Position numbers and translations under genes: made by a program
NCBI GenBank assembly: GCA_002471975.1
Contig: DKQZ01000020.1
Coordinates: forward strand, 1 to 14,717
Length of the DNA: 14,717 nucleotides
Source of the DNA: Dialister sp. UBA7295
GTDB taxonomy: Bacteria > Bacillota > Negativicutes > Veillonellales > Dialisteraceae
Reading direction: 5' to 3'
The notes under the pieces: generated by a model
What the model was told of the DNA's origin: nothing
The model's input: only the letters and a program-made list of their open reading frames with translations
Database searches by the model: none
Part shown: piece by piece, positions 13,539 to 14,717 of the stretch
How the letters are laid out: each line of letters begins with the position of its first letter
Numbering within the stretch: position 1 is the stretch's first letter

Positions 13539-13790
13539 TCAGCCCACAGCGGTGACCAGCAGTCTGGAGAGGCCGTTGAATACGAAGTCTACTGCAACAA
13601 TCAGGAAAGAAACTAAAACCACGGACGCGATGGTTGCGATGGTGTAATGAACCATATCTTTCTTTTCAGGCCAGATGACCTTCTTCATTTCCATCTTGGT
13701 TTCTTTGAAAAACCGGGTCCATGACGAGTTAGCTTCCTGTGCTCTCTCTACCTGACTTTTTGTCGTCGTCTTACGCTTCGCCTTGGCCAT
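13539..13790 (-). CDS. secE: Preprotein translocase subunit SecE
   Basis: An 83-residue membrane subunit of the SecYEG channel. A basic N-terminus (KAKRKTTTKSQ) is followed by the conserved amphipathic helix ending FFKETKMEMKKVIWPEKKD and one membrane helix (ATIASVVLVSFLIVAVDFVF). Single-helix SecE is normal for Gram-positive-lineage bacteria. The ATG at 13790 follows GGGGTG by about five bases. A GTG two codons upstream (13796) lies in that site and is less likely. Confidence 0.95.
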   Translation of the reverse strand: MAKAKRKTTTKSQVERAQEANSSWTRFFKETKMEMKKVIWPEKKDMVHYTIATIASVVLVSFLIVAVDFVFNGLSRLLVTAVG

Positions 13791-13813
13791 GCTCACACCC
13801 CAGTTAACTCAAA

Positions 13814-13963
13814 TTATTTGGTTTCTTTATGCAGAGTGTGTTTGTGGCACCATTTGCAGTACTTCATCATTTCGATACGTTCGGACGTATTCTTCTTGTT
13901 CTTGTTTGTACGATAATTGCGGCGCTTGCATTCTGTGCATGCAAGAGTAATTCCTTCACGCAT
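13814..13963 (-). CDS. rpmG: 50S ribosomal protein L33
   Basis: A 49-residue gene. The protein reads MREGITLACTECKRRNY, then RTNKNKKNTSERIEMMKYC, then KWCHKHTLHKETK. It is the zinc-binding form of L33, with two CxxC pairs (Cys9/Cys12 and Cys36/Cys39). GAGGTG lies six bases before the ATG. It is first in the secE–nusG operon, a standard Firmicute position. Confidence 0.95.
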   Translation of the reverse strand: MREGITLACTECKRRNYRTNKNKKNTSERIEMMKYCKWCHKHTLHKETK

Positions 13964-14017
13964 TCTTTACACCTCACTCAATCTTTTTTGGCCCCAGGCC
14001 AATTAACATGCTTAATC

Positions 14018-14047
14018 AGTATATCATAAGCACAATGCGCAAGTCAA
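14018..14047 (-). promoter_or_regulatory. Promoter of the rpmG–secE–nusG–rplKAJL operon
   Basis: On the minus strand, TTGACT (14047–14042) and TATACT (14023–14018) are 18 bases apart, about 55 bases before rpmG. No other strong promoter is evident inside the operon, though the L10 leader could host one. Confidence 0.75.
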
Positions 14048-14070
14048 TAGAAATATCAAACTTTGCATTT

Positions 14071-14092
14071 AAAAAAGCCGGGCCATCCCAGC
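14071..14092 (-). terminator. Terminator just upstream of the rpmG promoter
   Basis: Stem GCTGGG/CCCGGC (one G-U pair) with a 4-base loop, followed by TTTTTT on the minus strand. It insulates the operon from read-through of tuf and the repeat block. Confidence 0.7.
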
Positions 14093-14526
14093 GGAATTAT
14101 TGTAACATAACGGGCGGTATAATGCAATGGATTTTTCATGCTTTTGGAAATAAAATCGAGCGTATCGTTAATCGTTATTCGTTATTCGTTAATGAGGCGG
14201 CCTATCGGCTGCTATTTATATTTGGGCGTTCCGCCCGCAGGTGTGCTGATAAGCTGCAGAGTCAATTTCAAATTCTGAGTCAAATACAATGCCTGCCATA
14301 GGAACACCCCTTCACCCCGCTCCGCCCGGGAGCTTTCCCGTAAGGGGGCAGCAGGATTTTTTCTGCGTCCGGCTTTTATCTTCGCCTGTGCAGTGCCCAC
14401 ATATAAACTCACGCCGCAGCAGCGGCGCCACCTCCGCTTATCACTTACCACTTAACTCTTTATTTCAACGCAAAAAAGACTCCTCACGAATGAGGAGTCC
14501 TTTTTATTTACAGCTTAGAGCCGAGA
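14093..14526. repeat. Intergenic repeat block between tuf and rpmG with inverted half-elements
   Basis: No gene is visible. The left half (14164–14230) has TTATTCG/TTAATCG-type words, GAGG, a 6-bp hairpin GCGGCC/GGCTGC (14197–14212) and TATTTATATTTGGGCG. The right half (14383–14456) has CGCCTGTGCAGTGCCCAC, ATATAAA, hairpin CGCCGC/GCGGCG (14412–14427), CACCTCCGC and CTTATCAC-type words. The two halves point in opposite directions with the word tails outward. The right half aligns with the copies at 80–243. The middle (about 14230–14380) is GC-rich with small stems and no recognisable coding. Confidence 0.65.
14472..14499 (-). terminator. Terminator of tuf
   Basis: A 9-bp perfect stem GACTCCTCA/TGAGGAGTC with a TTCG tetraloop, followed by TTTTTTG on the minus strand. 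It lies 28 bases after the tuf stop. Confidence 0.9.
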
Positions 14527-14717
14527 TTATTTTGCAATCTTGGCTACAACGCCTGCGCCTACGGTACGGCCGCCTTCACGGATAGCGAAACGCTGGCCTT
14601 CTTCCATAGCGATCGGGGTGATCAGTTTTACTGCCATTTCGACATTATCGCCAGGCATGCACATTTCAGTGCCTTCCGGCAGGGTGATGTCGCCAGTTAC
14701 GTCGGTGGTTCTGAAGA
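14527..14717 (-). CDS. tuf: Elongation factor Tu, C-terminal part (runs off the window)
   Basis: The last 63 residues of EF-Tu, the GTPase that brings aminoacyl-tRNA to the ribosome. The visible part is the end of beta-barrel domain 3: FRTTDVTGDITLPEG, MPGDNVEMAVKLITPIAM, EEGQRFAIREGGRTVGAGVV and the closing AKIAK. The 5' part lies beyond the window edge. Upstream location next to rpmG–secE–nusG is common. Confidence 0.97.
   Translation of the reverse strand, partial: FRTTDVTGDITLPEGTEMCMPGDNVEMAVKLITPIAMEEGQRFAIREGGRTVGAGVVAKIAK

Overview
The window looks like chromosomal DNA of a low-to-mid G+C Firmicute, most likely a Negativicutes member (Veillonellaceae/Dialister-like). This is inferred from three things: a T-box leader, a Y-family polymerase paired with a YolD-like protein, and the gene order tuf–rpmG–secE–nusG–rplK–rplA–rplJ–rplL. 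No species can be fixed from sequence reading alone. Almost everything is on the minus strand. Only the nucleotidyltransferase-fold gene and the small Asn/His-rich gene after it run on the plus strand.

Layout from left to right. 1–291 is a gene-free block with two copies of a hairpin-bearing repeat; the second copy supplies the terminator of the next operon. 292–1867 is a translesion polymerase/YolD-like pair with a strong promoter and a possible LexA-type box. 2220–3386 is an orphan branched-chain-amino-acid-type substrate-binding lipoprotein. It is preceded by a T-box leader with one stem I region but two complete antiterminator/terminator modules in series. 3836–4056 is another repeat block. 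4059–4327 is a wreck of a feoAB iron-transport locus, with the feoA start joined to the feoB end. 4429–6299 is a two-gene operon (ketopantoate-reductase-like plus sugar-phosphate-isomerase-like TIM barrel). 6459–9086 is a large cytoplasmic c-di-GMP phosphodiesterase (PAS, degenerate GGDEF, intact EAL, PAS-like C-terminus). 9345–10135 is the plus-strand pair: a small protein with nucleotidyltransferase-fold motifs and a 55-residue protein made of two tandem 18-residue Asn-rich repeats. 10494–13963 is the rpmG–secE–nusG–rplKAJL operon with its own promoter, an L10-type leader and two apparent L1-binding rRNA mimics. 14164–14456 is a third repeat block, and 14527–14717 is the 3' end of tuf.

The ribosomal/transcription-factor part is ordinary housekeeping sequence. 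The more interesting parts are the duplicated T-box decision module, the dispersed hairpin-plus-short-word repeat family in the long intergenic gaps, the feoAB deletion scar, and the uncharacterised nucleotidyltransferase/Asn-rich peptide pair. The last is the best candidate here for an undescribed two-gene system, but no function can be assigned from sequence alone.
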